Source: SZUA-100 sp965248135 (lineage in GTDB: Bacteria; Pseudomonadota; Alphaproteobacteria; Rhizobiales; Rhizobiaceae). From it: a stretch of DNA of 64,000 bases. The position numbers and the translations under genes are program-made. The notes under the pieces were generated by a model, which did not search any database, had not been told where the DNA came from, and saw only the letters and a list, made by a program, of their open reading frames with translations. Below, piece after piece: positions 9,073 through 18,291 of this stretch (position 1 is the stretch's first letter; each line of letters opens with the position of its first letter). The stretch is from positions 1 through 64,000 of the forward strand of contig CBDFIN010000012.1 of assembly GCA_965248135.1 (NCBI GenBank), read 5' to 3'.

Positions 9073-9440
9073 GCATCACCGCCTTTCAATTCATCAATGG
9101 CGGCGTCAATCTCGGCGCGATGTTTTTGCAGCGAATAATTCAAACCGGACACAGCGATCATTTGCTCGGTGCCGCGCGTCACGCGATCAATAATTAGCAA
9201 CTGCGCAAACTGAAATCTGGCAAATATCAGGACAAAAATTGCGACAGTGATCGCTGCAAGCTCACCGGCAAAAAGCAGGTCATGGAAGCCAAGACCAAAC
9301 GATGCCAAAGTGGCCGCACATAATATGGCTGGGGTCCGAAATACAGGCTCAACTCTGACATGTGTGTCTTTGGAAAGCGGATACCTGTCTCGTGATGTAA
9401 TCACCGCGCCATTTTTGACTTTGCATGTTCCGATAATCAT
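9069..9440 (-). CDS. Two-TM membrane protein of the transfer operon
   Basis: 123 residues with hydrophobic segments around 38-56 and 58-77 (AILCAATLASFGLGF, AAITVAIFVLIFA), then a helical tail. Overlaps its downstream neighbour by ATGA. No known family recognised. Confidence 0.6.
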   Translation of the reverse strand: MIIGTCKVKNGAVITSRDRYPLSKDTHVRVEPVFRTPAILCAATLASFGLGFHDLLFAGELAAITVAIFVLIFARFQFAQLLIIDRVTRGTEQMIAVSGLNYSLQKHRAEIDAAIDELKGGDA

Positions 9441-9973
9441 GACCTACCCTTCCGCAAGCAGCGCGGGGAATGCAGCGCTGTTTCAAGTTCGGATTGAAGG
9501 TTTTGAACAAGAGGTGGCGTGATGAGCCTGCCACTGACCGAATGAATTGCCCAAGGCACACGCTGCGAAATTACAACTGTAGCAGCGCAATCGCACCTTG
9601 AACCAGCACTGGAGGCAAGCGCATCCAAACGGCGTTGTTCGCGCTCAGCCAAGCGTTTCTTTTGCTGATTGAGCTGATCCAGAACACCGAAATCAAAATC
9701 TGGATTTCCGTACTTCCTGCAAACCGCCTGCATCTCTGGGCCAAAAATACCCAGAAGTTTTGAGCAGTTCATTTTGGGCATGGACAACGGCGCGGGTTTA
9801 TCCAATTCGATTTCTGCATGAATTGCCGCTTTGCATTGACCGGCCCAATTCGAGAACGACACAGTTCTGCCTGCAACCAGAGGACCGGATACGGCGAAGC
9901 TAAAAGCTGCAATACCTAGGGCACCTAAAATAATGCCACTTGGAATTGGCAGAGAATTCATCAGATCATTCAT
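9437..9973 (-). CDS. Membrane-anchored or exported hypothetical protein
   Basis: 178 residues from ATG 9973 (MNDLMNSLPIPSGIILG); a longer frame to 10051 runs through the upstream gene. The N-terminal hydrophobic segment (IILGALGIAAFSFAVSG) is a signal or anchor. The remainder has several Cys residues and a coiled stretch (LNQQKKRLAEREQRR). Overlaps both neighbours slightly, so it is part of the operon. Not recognised. Confidence 0.6.
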   Translation of the reverse strand: MNDLMNSLPIPSGIILGALGIAAFSFAVSGPLVAGRTVSFSNWAGQCKAAIHAEIELDKPAPLSMPKMNCSKLLGIFGPEMQAVCRKYGNPDFDFGVLDQLNQQKKRLAEREQRRLDALASSAGSRCDCAATVVISQRVPWAIHSVSGRLITPPLVQNLQSELETALHSPRCLRKGRS

Positions 9974-10175
9974 TTTCAATATCCTTTGCGGTGCAATAAA
10001 TGTGCTGTTGTTCATTGAGTTGGCAGGTGACAATGAAACTTTCTGGTGCAACGCTACTCATGATGCGCCCAATTGCAGGGTCCCGCATGATGACGCCGGT
10101 AAAAAGCAGCGCAGAAAACAGAAAGCCGATAAACATCATCCCCACTGCGTCGATAATTTGATTGAGCTTTTTCAT
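9966..10175 (-). CDS. Very small single-TM protein
   Basis: 69 residues from ATG 10175, which has GGAGGG about eight bases upstream and overlaps the preceding stop (ATGA). One membrane segment (VGMMFIGFLFSALLFTGVIM), then a short Cys-containing tail. Position suggests a minor component of the transfer complex. Confidence 0.55.
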   Translation of the reverse strand: MKKLNQIIDAVGMMFIGFLFSALLFTGVIMRDPAIGRIMSSVAPESFIVTCQLNEQQHIYCTAKDIENE

Positions 10176-10873
10176 CGGGGTGCCCTCCACCATGCCAGAT
10201 GGGTGAGCGGGAGTTTGCCGGGCGCAAATTGAAGACCGAGGCTACGATAGATTTCAGCGTCACGCCATTCCTGCCAACGCTCTCCATACCGAAAATCGCG
10301 ATAAGCCTTTTCAAACTTGCCGCCAGGGATGTAGATATAGGCCTTGATTTCGTCGTCAGGTGACATCCATGATTCCAAAGGTTCCAGCCCAATGGCATCC
10401 ATCACATCAACCCAGGTTTTCCGCAGGTTATATTCAGTCTTCACGTCATCGCGACCGGTTGTCGGGCAATGCTCCTGCGCCCACACACGCGCCAATTGAA
10501 AGGCCATTGACGACAGGCAAGTCTTCAAGTCTAGGTGTGAGCAATATCCGGGATTGAACGCGACGAGGCTCAAAAGGCTTCCATCCGGTGCAGCTACATA
10601 ATCCGGCGCAAACCATCCTGTAGAATCCACCTCATCCGTAAAGGTGATGCCAAAATTGGGTAGCGTCCCGCTGAACAGCGTCTTATTGAGACCGCGACAA
10701 ACAGATCGCGAACGAGTCAACGCTTCAAGGCAGGGCCTGAACGTCGATTTTTCTCTGTAAATGTTAGCCGACTGCCCCGACGCTTCCGGCATATCCATCA
10801 GCTCAGCAATGAACTTCTGATCGAAGATGAGCGCTTCAGTTTTTGCGCCAGCGGCGTGAACTTTATCGTTCAT
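10172..10873 (-). CDS. SprT-like domain protein with degenerate active site
   Basis: 233 residues. The region about 105-160 follows SprT-like zinc proteases found on plasmids: NPGYCSHLDLKTCLSSMAFQ, LARVWAQEHC, then EYNLRKTWVDVMDAIGLEPL. The HExxH helix is replaced by AFQLARVW, so both zinc-binding His and the catalytic Glu are missing. It probably cannot cleave peptides; a binding or structural role is possible. The family call rests on the motif surroundings, not an alignment. Overlaps the next gene by ATGA. Confidence 0.55.
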   Translation of the reverse strand: MNDKVHAAGAKTEALIFDQKFIAELMDMPEASGQSANIYREKSTFRPCLEALTRSRSVCRGLNKTLFSGTLPNFGITFTDEVDSTGWFAPDYVAAPDGSLLSLVAFNPGYCSHLDLKTCLSSMAFQLARVWAQEHCPTTGRDDVKTEYNLRKTWVDVMDAIGLEPLESWMSPDDEIKAYIYIPGGKFEKAYRDFRYGERWQEWRDAEIYRSLGLQFAPGKLPLTHLAWWRAPR

Positions 10874-10930
10874 TGTACTGATCCTTTCTTTTCTACGAGC
10901 TGAGTGCCAACCGATGGCAGTTCAGCAAGT

Positions 10931-12190
10931 TCAACCGGTACGGCGGGCGCCGTTCAGATTGTTTCGACCGGTTTTTGTTGGACGGCGATTTGAACGGTTT
11001 GCTCTGCTATGCGTTCCACTGTTGGCATCGCGCGCGTCAGCGGCACGATCATCGGAAGGCGTATCTTCAAACAAGGTTTCAAACGGGCCGGGTGCCTTTA
11101 GTCTTGGCGTGCGTGGCTCAACGCGATCAATGTTGTAGGCGAGAACCCTGAATGTGATCGCCTAAATCAGGAGAGGCCAAACCAGCTCTAAAGTGCCGAC
11201 AAAAATCGCGATTGGAAAAAAGTATGACAGCCAATTCCAACTCAGCGTTTCGGCAACACCGGTTCTGGCCGGATAAACCGGCGGCGCAGTCTCTTCCGCG
11301 CTTGCCACTGAAAACACCGAGCGCAAATTTCCCGAGTATTTCCGGTTGAGCGCATTGATAGTTCGCGTGGCCACCGGATTGCCCTGAACTGCCGTAAGGT
11401 TATCCAACTCCGCAAGGTAGGCCCGCAGCAAACCATGCGGTGATGCTTCCTTCAGTGCCGCTGAAATCTGTTGCAAACGAATTTTGCGATCTTTCGCAGA
11501 AAGATCGGTATTGACAGCAGTCTCCCGGTATTCAGACAATTTGGCGTTTGCCCGGCGTAATCCTGCCTGCAATTCAGCCTGACCCTGTTCAACTTCGGCG
11601 GCAACTGTGCTGCTACGCTTGACTTGCGCCAGAAGGATTTCCGCAACACGGCCTTTGCCGGGCTTTCCGTTTTGGGATACGCAGGCGCTATCCACTTCGC
11701 AGTTGAATTTGCCTTGCCGGTCTGCGGCATTGGTACGAATGACGGGAATTACACGGTTGGTTTCCAGCGCATCGGTATATTGCGCATTGACGTAAGCGGT
11801 CAGTGCGTTGCCATGTTCTTGCAGACGCAGCTCTGTCACCTTGTGACGAACCAGCCCGGCATAAGTTGACATGAACAAACCAGTGCCAACCAGCGCGATA
11901 GCACAGACGCTTGCCAATCCCGCGAATTTTGAGCCAACTGCACAAAGCGGTGCACCTTTAGTCAGGCCAACCGTGTTGACCCCGTAGATGACAACACCTG
12001 CCGAGATGGTGAACAGGCCGATCTTGACGAAATCAGCAGTCGTTTCACTATCAAGTAAACCAGGTGCGGCCATTCCAAACAGACCTGCCGACAAAACCGA
12101 CGTTGCTGCAACAATCGTCTTTACCAGGGGTTTTGGTTCCGGCTTTTCCGGGCGCAGCTTTTGCTTTTTCGTTTCGGTATATTTGGTCAT
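10931..12190 (-). pseudogene. Multi-TM protein with long coiled domain, broken by in-frame TAG
   Basis: ATG 12190 to TAG 11162-11164 gives 342 residues: four hydrophobic segments in the first 140 residues (TIVAATSVLSAGLFGMAA, IGLFTISAGVVIYGV, LASVCAIALVGTGLFM), a long helical domain (about 200-300) and a final membrane segment ending ELVWPLLI. The frame continues past the TAG for about 76 codons (AITFRVLAYNIDRVEPRTPR) to a TGA at 10931-10933, filling the otherwise empty gap to the SprT-like gene. I infer a nonsense mutation in a roughly 420-codon gene. Alternatively the natural end is at 11162. Confidence 0.5.
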
Positions 12191-12243
12191 CGGATGGCTT
12201 CTTTCATTATTAAGTCGTGGTGGATGGTGGCGCTTACCGTGGG

Positions 12244-12567
12244 TTATTTTTCGATCTTGCTGGAGAGCAGCGCGGCCTTTGGCGGGATGCGATAAGGGCA
12301 ATACTTGCAGATGGAGAATTTGCCGTTTTCGACAAATGGACGCTCGCAAGTAGGGCAAACCGGCGATGGTTTGACGGTTGCGGCGGGTGTGTTGTTGTAC
12401 TTCATCGGTGCAGGGCCACAGAACGGATTGGCCGTTTCGGTCTTAGAGGCAAAACATACGCCTGCGGCCTTGTCTGCTTTTGCAAATTTGGTAGAATTCG
12501 AACGTGTAGCAGAATTGATATCTTCCATGCTTGTACAGCGCGTAAATTTTAAAAAATTTTCAAACAT
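12244..12567 (-). CDS. Small zinc-ribbon protein
   Basis: 107 residues (93 if ATG 12528 is used). CPTCERPFVENGKFSICKYC near residues 70-90 forms a two-CxxC zinc ribbon. It is the first gene of the leftward operon, divergent from 12720. Likely a nucleic-acid- or protein-binding adaptor; not recognised beyond the zinc motif. Confidence 0.6.
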   Translation of the reverse strand: MFENFLKFTRCTSMEDINSATRSNSTKFAKADKAAGVCFASKTETANPFCGPAPMKYNNTPAATVKPSPVCPTCERPFVENGKFSICKYCPYRIPPKAALLSSKIEK

Positions 12568-12608
12568 CAGACTTCGCTTTCACTGAATCTATTCTTCACT
12601 TGCCCGCC

Positions 12609-12632
12609 AATAAGCGCTACAAAACGCTTATT
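12609..12632. promoter_or_regulatory. Perfect dyad in divergent intergenic region
   Basis: AATAAGCG at 12609-12616 and CGCTTATT at 12625-12632 with an 8-base spacer, between genes diverging at 12567 and 12720. The position suits an operator or a shared regulatory hairpin controlling one or both transcripts. Confidence 0.4.
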
Positions 12633-12719
12633 TCGAAGAAATCGACGGGCCGCGGCATTGATTATTAATGACCGAATTTCTCAGGCCACTCAAAATTTAG
12701 GGGGACGGTTTCCGACCCA

Positions 12720-13835
12720 ATGAACGGAATTGAGCAAATATTTTTACAGCCCGATGATGGCATGTACGGTTTCTGTCGCACTCAAGAAGGACGTTTGTTC
12801 TTACGTGAACTTTTAGAGCCCTTTTTAAACAGGTTCAATTTTCGTGAGGGTAAAGTTGCTACGATTATTGCTGATCAATCCGGTTCAATTGACGTTCAAA
12901 CTCGCGAAGTCGATCGCACAAAAAGTGCATTGCGCCGATGGTACAAAGACGGGCAAGCAGAGCTTTGGCCAAAAGACTCGGCAAAAAACCTGCGCTACAT
13001 GGAGCGCATCGAAAAGGAAATGATGGCGGTTGAAGCCGTTGCCGAGATTTTGTCCGATCAGGCTGTTTCAATTTCGAAAATTCAAACCGGAGAATCCATT
13101 GGAAGGTTTTTCTTTGGAACAATCGGGCTCGGTAAATTGCCTGCGGACATAGATTACCTGCAATCTGAAATCGAAGGTCTTTATGAAATCTATGACGCTC
13201 CGCGATTCTCCGATCCATCTCAAAAAGAGACAATAAACATTGACGGCGAGATTTTTGTCAAAATGCAATCTGGGCAAGTCCGCCCGGGCCCTGCTCACAA
13301 TTACTGGGAGGAAAATGGGGATTGGTACGTTATCTCTGATCAGTTAAACAACGGCCAGGGAGAAAGAAACTATGGAAATCACGGGGATCGGTACATGTAT
13401 GTCCGTCGTATTTCCAGTTACAGCTTTATGCTCATACATTCTTTCGTTTTGGCACAAGGTGGACGGGTTAATCCGGGCGATGTGAAACTTGATGATGTAA
13501 GAAGTGGATACGGGTATATCCTGGAAGATGGCAGTTTTCATTCACTGCTTGCCGCCCATAGCCCGCCATCACCCCGGACCTACAGTGTGTTTACGCCCGT
13601 TGCAGTCAATGCTTTTCCTGTGAATTGGACAAGACCGAAATCTGAGATGTCCAAAATGTGGTCCCACAGTTCCAGACCATTTAACCCTAAATCAGGTGTG
13701 TACCCAACTTATGCAAATGCTGAATCCGGCATCTTGCCATTCGATCATGCTACACTGTGGTGCAAACCCAAATATGCAGATGTTGATAAGATTAAGCTAT
13801 ACTTGGAAAAGATGCTCTGGAACGTGCTAATATGA
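12720..13835 (+). CDS. Unrecognised 371-aa protein coupled to an ankyrin protein
   Basis: Soluble, no signal peptide or membrane segment. The middle has several YxxR and G/N-rich turns (EENGDWYVISDQLNNGQGER) and the C-terminus is Trp/Pro rich. No motif known to me. Its stop overlaps the start of the ankyrin gene (ATGATGA, 13832-13835), a layout seen in effector/immunity or enzyme/inhibitor pairs. That function is speculative. Confidence 0.7.
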   Translation: MNGIEQIFLQPDDGMYGFCRTQEGRLFLRELLEPFLNRFNFREGKVATIIADQSGSIDVQTREVDRTKSALRRWYKDGQAELWPKDSAKNLRYMERIEKEMMAVEAVAEILSDQAVSISKIQTGESIGRFFFGTIGLGKLPADIDYLQSEIEGLYEIYDAPRFSDPSQKETINIDGEIFVKMQSGQVRPGPAHNYWEENGDWYVISDQLNNGQGERNYGNHGDRYMYVRRISSYSFMLIHSFVLAQGGRVNPGDVKLDDVRSGYGYILEDGSFHSLLAAHSPPSPRTYSVFTPVAVNAFPVNWTRPKSEMSKMWSHSSRPFNPKSGVYPTYANAESGILPFDHATLWCKPKYADVDKIKLYLEKMLWNVLI

Positions 13836-14221
13836 TGAAAAATAAGCTAAAAATAAAAAACAAGGAAGGAATGGATACAACAACTCCAGATATTATTATT
13901 GCGGCACTAAATAGAGATGCAAAACTAGTTGGAACGCTACTCACAAGCGGTGAGGACATCAATACCATAGAACCGCAGAAAGGGTTCACGTGTCTGCATA
14001 TCGGCTGTATGCAAGGGGATGATAAATTGGTGAGCGTATTGCTGAAACATCACGAACAGAATGGCGAAATGGATTTTGGAATCAAAACTTTCGATCCCCC
14101 AAGATTGGCTTGGCAATTGGCGATGAATTTTCATCACTATGACTTGGCAAGAAAAGTCGATAACGCCGCGCCCAAGGGTGTTGGCGGAAAAGTGTCGCCG
14201 GAACCAAAATTGATACGGTAG
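13832..14221 (+). CDS. Small ankyrin-repeat protein
   Basis: 129 residues (115 from the internal Met). About two ankyrin-like repeats: IIIAALNRDAKLVGTLLTSG and FTCLHIGCMQGDDKLVSVLL. Translationally coupled to the 371-aa protein and followed directly by an intrinsic terminator, so the two form a complete bicistronic unit. It may bind or neutralise its partner, as small ankyrin immunity proteins do; unproven. Confidence 0.65.
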   Translation: MMKNKLKIKNKEGMDTTTPDIIIAALNRDAKLVGTLLTSGEDINTIEPQKGFTCLHIGCMQGDDKLVSVLLKHHEQNGEMDFGIKTFDPPRLAWQLAMNFHHYDLARKVDNAAPKGVGGKVSPEPKLIR

Positions 14222-14252
14222 CCATCTGAATCTGGTTTGGGTGGCTTTTTTA
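14220..14252 (+). terminator. Intrinsic terminator after the ankyrin gene
   Basis: Stem AGCCATC (14220-14226) pairs with GGTGGCT (14240-14246, one G-U pair) and is followed by a T run. It overlaps the stop codon region of the ankyrin gene. Confidence 0.65.
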
Positions 14253-14308
14253 AAATTGAACTTGCGCGAGGTCTGTTTGTTTATTCCGGGCAGACAGCGC
14301 CTTATCCG

Positions 14309-14653
14309 TCACATTTTTTGCGGTGTATATTTTGGTATTTTCCCAATGGAAGCGGTGTAGAGGGAACGCCACGAGGCATCAAGATGCTGGTGAATCTCAT
14401 AGGCAACATGTAACTTGTCCCGCACAAAAATATCCCAGTTTTCCCTCGTACTCTTGGAAAGAATACAGGTCAAACGGGTGCGATGAAATTCGCAATCCTC
14501 GAAAATAGCCAAAACGCTTGCGGGTGTGATGGCGGGTTCACCCATAAAGCGCCGCCGCCAGATTTCAGAATAAGCACAGCGCATCATTTCCAGGAACTCG
14601 CGGGCTTCCTCGATCTGCTGTCTTTCAGGCTCCCTGGTCGTGATCTGGGGCAT
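14309..14653 (-). CDS. Hypothetical helical protein
   Basis: 114 residues from ATG 14653, which overlaps the stop of the upstream zinc-ribbon gene by one base (TGATG). Charged, all-helical (REPERQQIEEAREFLEMMRC). Not recognised. Confidence 0.6.
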   Translation of the reverse strand: MPQITTREPERQQIEEAREFLEMMRCAYSEIWRRRFMGEPAITPASVLAIFEDCEFHRTRLTCILSKSTRENWDIFVRDKLHVAYEIHQHLDASWRSLYTASIGKIPKYTPQKM

Positions 14654-14883
14654 CACGCTGCTTTGCCAATGCACGTTTCCATTATCGCGGAGCAACGCGG
14701 GCAATCGCTTGTCTCATTTGGAGTGATGTTTTTCCAGTGCATGATTTTCTTGCAGTGCAGGCATTTAAAACTATCCGACACGACCCGCATCTTTTGAGAC
14801 CACTCTCTCAGGTTTTCGCACAGAACACCGTTGCGCATTTCAAAATTGAATTCGTTCATCTCAATTGCTTTCGTCATTTTCAT
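14653..14883 (-). CDS. Small zinc-ribbon protein
   Basis: 76 residues with CLHCKK and CPRC, i.e. a CxxC pair on each side of about 16 residues. Coupled to the following 114-aa gene. Probably a small regulator or adaptor. Confidence 0.6.
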   Translation of the reverse strand: MKMTKAIEMNEFNFEMRNGVLCENLREWSQKMRVVSDSFKCLHCKKIMHWKNITPNETSDCPRCSAIMETCIGKAA

Positions 14884-15022
14884 TCAGCTGATTTTATCGT
14901 GAATTTGGATGTTTACCATAGCAATATACATCAGATTGGCTGTCCGGGCGGGCTGTCATGTACCGAACCAACAAGTTGTTTCAGCCCGATGGGTTTTCAT
15001 CCCTGACAGAAGGTGAGAATGA

Positions 15023-15049
15023 GGCGGCAACATCAATAATGTTGCCGCC
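15023..15049. terminator. Strong GC-rich hairpin
   Basis: An 11-bp perfect stem (15023-15033 with 15039-15049), 5-base loop, followed on the + strand by CGCTTGTTT. It sits between the zinc-ribbon operon and IS630 copy 1. It may end + strand transcription or be a relic of a lost gene. Confidence 0.5.
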
Positions 15050-15072
15050 GCTTGTTTATCTGACGCGCATTA

Positions 15073-16237
15073 TACCAACGGCAATTATTACTGACCTGCA
15101 TGAGCCCAATCTCGCATTCCGATTGATTTGATAGTTTCGGGTTGTGCCAGGAGTTTGTTCCAGGCATCGCATCCTGCATCAATGATAGCATTATAGTCCT
15201 CGAAGATACGGTTGGAGAGCCAGTTCTGGCGTAGATATTGCCAGATGTTTTCTACCGGGTTGAGTTCTGGCGAACGCGATGGCAGCAGGATGATGGTGAT
15301 GTTTTTCGGTACATCGAGATTGCCTGTTGTATGCCAGCCTGCCCGATCCATGAGAATGACAGCGTGGGATTTTCGCGCTACATATTTGCTGATTTCGTCA
15401 AGATGCATTTGCATTGTCTCAGTGTTGGCCCACGGCAACATCAGGGCGGCTCCTTTGCCATGGGCCGGGCATATGGCACCGAACAGATATGCATTCTTGT
15501 ATCGCTGATCAGCGGGCATTCGGGGGCGGGTGCCTTTCTTCGCCCAGATGCGTGTTTGCCCGTTCTTCTGGCCCAGCCGGGCTTCATCCTGCCACCAAAT
15601 CTCAACGGGAGTGTCTTCCGGCAGATCGGCTATGTGAGCTGCAAGCGTGTTGGCGAAGTTTTTTTGAAAGCCTCAATCACACGCTCATCCTGCTTTGGAT
15701 GCTGCGGGCGGGTGCTCATGCGGGAAAAGCCAAGGACGGCAAGGAGTTCGGATATCGAGCGTTCGGCGTAGACGGCACCAAAGCGCTCTTCAATCACCCG
15801 CTTTAAATCAATCCGCCGCCAGCGCACAACCCCGTCCACCGCCGGATCAGGGCCAGCATTGACGATCTCGGACAGCTCATTCATTTGTTCATCGCTCAAA
15901 AGGCGTGGCCGTCCCGCCCCCTGACGATTGGTCAGGCCATCTGGACCTTCTGCGTTGAATCTCAAGACCCAGTCGCGCAGCGTTTGACGATCCATCCCGC
16001 CAACCCTGGCAGCATCTGCCCGGCTCATGCCATCGTAAATGGCTGCAAGCGCCAGAAGACGGCGTACCTGTCTTGTGTCACTGCATCGTCGGGAAAATTG
16101 GCGAAGCGTGGGGGCATCAAAATCTCTTCGAAGTACAAGTCCTGTTGATGGCATGGAAAATCTCCTTCGCCACCCATTGAATCAGAACATCAGTGATTTG
16201 GGAATCCCATACGAGTCAGAAAATCATGCCATTGGTA
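15073..16237 (-). mobile_element. IS630-family element, copy 1
   Basis: 1165 bp with imperfect terminal inverted repeats (TACCAACGGCA at 15073; its partner ends in TGCCATTGGTA at 16237) and TA at both borders, as expected for the TA target of this family. Two further copies lie at 25846-27027 and 27830-28994. Confidence 0.9.
15088..16154 (-). CDS. IS630 transposase, -1 frameshift at A7
   Basis: Frame 1 (15630-16154) carries the HTH region (FSRRCSDTRQVRRLLALAA, SRADAARVGGMDRQTLRDW). Frame 2, down to 15088, carries the DDE core: IWWQDEARLG, ILMDRAGWHTTGNLDVPKN, SPELNPVENIWQYLRQNWLS. The frames join at seven A residues (T run 15659-15665 on +), a slippery site present in all three copies, so I read it as programmed -1 frameshifting rather than decay. 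The product would be about 354 residues. Confidence 0.85.
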
Positions 16238-16545
16238 TTAGTCGCGCTCTGGAACCCATCTTTCCAGCTTATATCAACACAAGAAACCTGATCCAATAGG
16301 CCAAATCCTCCGGCCCGCTCCATTCACCTCCTTGCATTCGGCTCCCGTGTAGTCGGATCGGCTTGTCACGCCGCCGCAAGCGGTGGGCCTTTGGGGTATT
16401 TTGCTTTTGATGTCGCGCCCAAATCACTCCTCACAAAGTTCGTCATGACTTCTCAATCGGTCGCTCGGCGCTGGCCAAGGGTTCATGCGCGGTGTAGTGG
16501 AAAAGAAATCTCGCGTTGTTTGAACCCAAGCAAAGCGAGGAAATT
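16238..16545. other. Gene-free stretch between IS630 and ardA
   Basis: About 300 bases with no supported gene. It should hold the ardA promoter. A GC-rich segment around 16365-16385 could fold weakly. Nothing else is clear. Confidence 0.4.
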
Positions 16546-17052
16546 ATGACTTTGATTTTACATGCCCAACCCTATGACATATCAGCAGAAGGATTTTATT
16601 TCCATTCAGCTGAGGAAAACAACAAGCAGGTCACCACGTTGAAAAATGATTACGGCGATCCTGTCGAGGAATTCGAAATTCAGTTTATTGATGGTGACCA
16701 CATTGATTGCGAATTAGCAAAAGCCATTGGCATCAACCAAGCGAATTTTTCACGGTTCTTTGAGATCGTTGACGAGTGGGAGACCTATGAAAAGCTGAAC
16801 GTCATCATTGCCGTTGGTGAATGCGGATATGATTTTGAATTGAATACCAACCCCGATGATTTTGACGTCGATATTTACGAAGAAGACAGTTTGCGCGAAC
16901 TGGCGGGACGTTTCGTTGATGAAGGCCTATACGGGGATATTCCTGGAAACCTGCAATTCTATATCGATTACGATGCGATTGCCCGTGATCTCGCGGTCGA
17001 TTTTTCCGAAATCACCATTGCTGGCGGAAGGTATGTCTATGCCTGCCGATAA
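16546..17052 (+). CDS. ardA: ArdA antirestriction protein
   Basis: 168 residues from ATG 16546, with GAGG eight bases upstream. Very acidic, as in ArdA, which mimics B-form DNA and blocks type I restriction enzymes. The C-terminal block (FVDEGLYGDIPGNLQFYIDY, DAIARDLAVDFSE, AGGRYVYAC) is the ArdA signature. Carried by conjugative elements to protect incoming DNA, which fits the coupling-protein operon upstream. The next gene overlaps its end. Confidence 0.9.
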   Translation: MTLILHAQPYDISAEGFYFHSAEENNKQVTTLKNDYGDPVEEFEIQFIDGDHIDCELAKAIGINQANFSRFFEIVDEWETYEKLNVIIAVGECGYDFELNTNPDDFDVDIYEEDSLRELAGRFVDEGLYGDIPGNLQFYIDYDAIARDLAVDFSEITIAGGRYVYACR

Positions 17053-17341
17053 TCATCACAAAAATTATGAAGTGTTCAATGCCGTATGGCGCGGCATTGA
17101 ACTGGAAATTCGCCACATGAGAAATTGGGCAGCCGGTTTTGATCATATCGAGGTAATCAGCGCTGAGCGTGCGCCGCTGCCGATTACAGAAACAGGTTAC
17201 AAGTCACATTTCATCCAGAACGAGCGGATTGCCGAATATGGAACGTCTTTTGATTATGCTCTCGCTTGGCTTGATGATGCCGCACAATCTGAAAGCTGGA
17301 AACTGAAAGAGGCGCAGGAAAAGCAGCTCAGATTGTTTTGA
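17033..17341 (+). CDS. Hypothetical protein overlapping ardA
   Basis: 102 residues from ATG 17033, with GGAAGG just before. Overlaps the ardA end by 20 bases in another frame. Soluble (NAVWRGIELEIRHMRNWAAG ... ISAERAPLPITETGYKSHF). Not recognised. Likely a second protective or transfer-associated protein in an ardA operon. Confidence 0.65.
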   Translation: MSMPADNHHKNYEVFNAVWRGIELEIRHMRNWAAGFDHIEVISAERAPLPITETGYKSHFIQNERIAEYGTSFDYALAWLDDAAQSESWKLKEAQEKQLRLF

Positions 17342-17507
17342 CATATGACGTGCAGAATTACCCGCTTTGCGAGCATTGTTTTATAAGATAAAATGGGAAT
17401 GTGCGTATTCCGGAATATCCGGCACCTCATTCCAACAACATCCGGCACCTGATTCCGGGGTATCCGGCCCCCTTTGGGTTTGCCGCTGGTGAGCGTTTAT
17501 TTTTGTG

Positions 17508-18278
17508 TCAGTTGATGATTGTTTCGTCAACAGTTTTGATTTCTTCTTTTCCTTTCATTTTTCGCATGGACGGGCCATCAAGATTAAGCCTGTAGGCGTT
17601 GTGAACGAGGCGATCCAGGATAGCATCTGCGAATGTTGGCTCTGCGATGACCTCATGCCAGGTATCCATTGGAAGCTGACTGGTGATGAGGGTTGAACCT
17701 GCGCCATAACGGTCTTCGACAATTTCCATGAGATCACGGCGTTGGCTGGCATTCAGGCGGTCGGGTCCCCAGTCATCAAGAATGAGAAGATCGACTCTTG
17801 TCAGACTTCTGAACAATCGCGGGAAGCGTCCATCGCCGTGGGCCAGTTCCAGTTCGTCAAACAGGCGCGGCAGGCGTTTATAGAGAACGGTGACATTATC
17901 CCGGCAAGCCTTTTGCGCCAGTGCGCAAGCAAGCCATGTTTTACCCACCCCGCAGGGTCCGGTGATCATCAGGTTGCGCCGGTCGCGGGTCCACTTCCCG
18001 GTCAGCAGTTGTTGGAAAAGAGCTTTATCGAGATTGCGCCGGGTGCGGTAATCCACATCCTCAATGACAGCTTGCGCATGGCGCAGTTTTGCCACGCGCA
18101 TGCGGGTCTGAAAGCGTTTGGTGGCCCGGCTGGCGACCTCACGGTCAATCAAAAGCGCCAGCCATTCAGGGTGGCTTAAAGTAGCCGTGCCGTCCTGTGT
18201 TTCCAGTTCGGTAAAAGCTTCGCACATGCCGTCAAGCTTCAGGCTCTTAAGCTGGTCAAGGGTTGGGTGTGTCAACAT
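17508..18278 (-). CDS. istB: IS21 helper ATPase IstB
   Basis: 256 residues from ATG 18278 (MLTHPTLDQLKSLKLDGM). Walker A GPCGVGKTWLACALAQKA and Walker B LLILDDWGPD of the IstB/DnaC-like AAA+ family, which directs target choice for IstA. It starts just after istA, as usual in IS21. Confidence 0.93.
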   Translation of the reverse strand: MLTHPTLDQLKSLKLDGMCEAFTELETQDGTATLSHPEWLALLIDREVASRATKRFQTRMRVAKLRHAQAVIEDVDYRTRRNLDKALFQQLLTGKWTRDRRNLMITGPCGVGKTWLACALAQKACRDNVTVLYKRLPRLFDELELAHGDGRFPRLFRSLTRVDLLILDDWGPDRLNASQRRDLMEIVEDRYGAGSTLITSQLPMDTWHEVIAEPTFADAILDRLVHNAYRLNLDGPSMRKMKGKEEIKTVDETIIN

Positions 18279-18291
18279 TATTGTTTCCTCT

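Noticed and set aside
8013..11164. Genetic-code reassignment of TAG
   Set aside because: TAG also ends apparently normal genes, and other broken genes show TGA, TAA and frameshifts; ordinary nonsense mutation is simpler.
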